From assembly GCF_004116625.1 (NCBI RefSeq), contig NZ_NXIE01000004.1, positions 62,001 through 126,000 on the forward strand: 64,000 nucleotides of DNA. Direction: 5' to 3'. Below the pieces are notes generated by a model that ran no database searches, was not told the origin of the DNA, and saw only the letters and a program-made list of their open reading frames with translations. The first letter of the stretch is position 1; each line of letters begins with the position of its first letter. Positions 63,983 through 64,000 of this stretch are shown one piece after another. Position numbers and translations under genes: made by a program. This DNA comes from Halarcobacter mediterraneus (lineage in GTDB: Bacteria; Campylobacterota; Campylobacteria; Campylobacterales; Arcobacteraceae).

Positions 63983-64000
63983 ATTTATCCTTTTTGTCAG

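Overview
The window is a very AT-rich bacterial chromosome segment. The gene content points to Campylobacterota, most likely an Arcobacter-like genus from a saline habitat: a CiaB-family protein, a FecI/FecR/TonB-receptor set, a large NAD-type glutamate dehydrogenase, dense short-spaced operons and frequent TTG/GTG starts. No rRNA, tRNA, CRISPR array, insertion sequence or prophage was seen. Taxonomy is inferred from protein character only.

Layout. 1-9.1 kb: the 3' part of an ADP-ribosylglycohydrolase-like gene, a PsiE-like protein, a di-heme cytochrome c peroxidase, exonuclease III, and a TauE-LrgA-LrgB-MFS run whose MFS gene has an in-frame TAA. A LysR regulator is divergent from an MFS/tautomerase pair. 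9.1-20.6 kb: an ectoine/hydroxyectoine island. On the minus strand lie doeD, doeC, doeA, a UehABC-type TRAP transporter, an M20 deacetylase (DoeB2 type) and a YgjV-like membrane protein. Divergent on the plus strand are aspartase and a one-domain asparaginase. Together they could import ectoine and convert it through acetyl-diaminobutyrate, diaminobutyrate, aspartate semialdehyde and aspartate to fumarate. 20.6-25.5 kb: a YbhGFSR-type ABC-2 exporter with its HlyD-like lipoprotein. 25.5-31.4 kb: ferritin, dihydroorotase, Mn-type pyrophosphatase, a TauE protein, an AraC regulator and a shortened LeuA behind a leucine-codon leader peptide. 31.4-35.3 kb: ECF sigma factor, FecR and TonB receptor behind a probable Fur box. 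35.4-44.9 kb: PfpI, a pentapeptide-like membrane protein, AlkC, a diguanylate cyclase, YceI, YbaK and NAD-glutamate dehydrogenase. 45.1-50.4 kb: an envelope-to-cytosol peptide-modification-like set (retropepsin-like lipoprotein, inactive transglutaminase-7TM protein, RimK-like ATP-grasp ligase, SagB-type oxidoreductase) plus a degenerate GGDEF protein. 50.4-60.7 kb: a compact type II secretion operon in the order G-H-F-K-L-M-N-C-D-E-I-J, plus an SH3-like periplasmic protein. 60.7-64 kb: truncated hemoglobin, a FISUMP lipoprotein and a CiaB-family protein with an HEYGH motif.

The most novel-looking signal is the leader of the ectoine operon (18164-18456). It holds an unannotated 51-codon ORF with a strong Shine-Dalgarno sequence, ending exactly at a predicted three-way-junction RNA. 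The closing stem of that RNA overlaps a sequence that can instead pair with the doeD Shine-Dalgarno. No ectoine regulator gene of the EnuR type is visible nearby, so RNA-level control is a testable idea. A second RNA-level point is the leucine leader in front of a LeuA that lacks its allosteric domain. All structures were found by eye, and no folding or database search was run.
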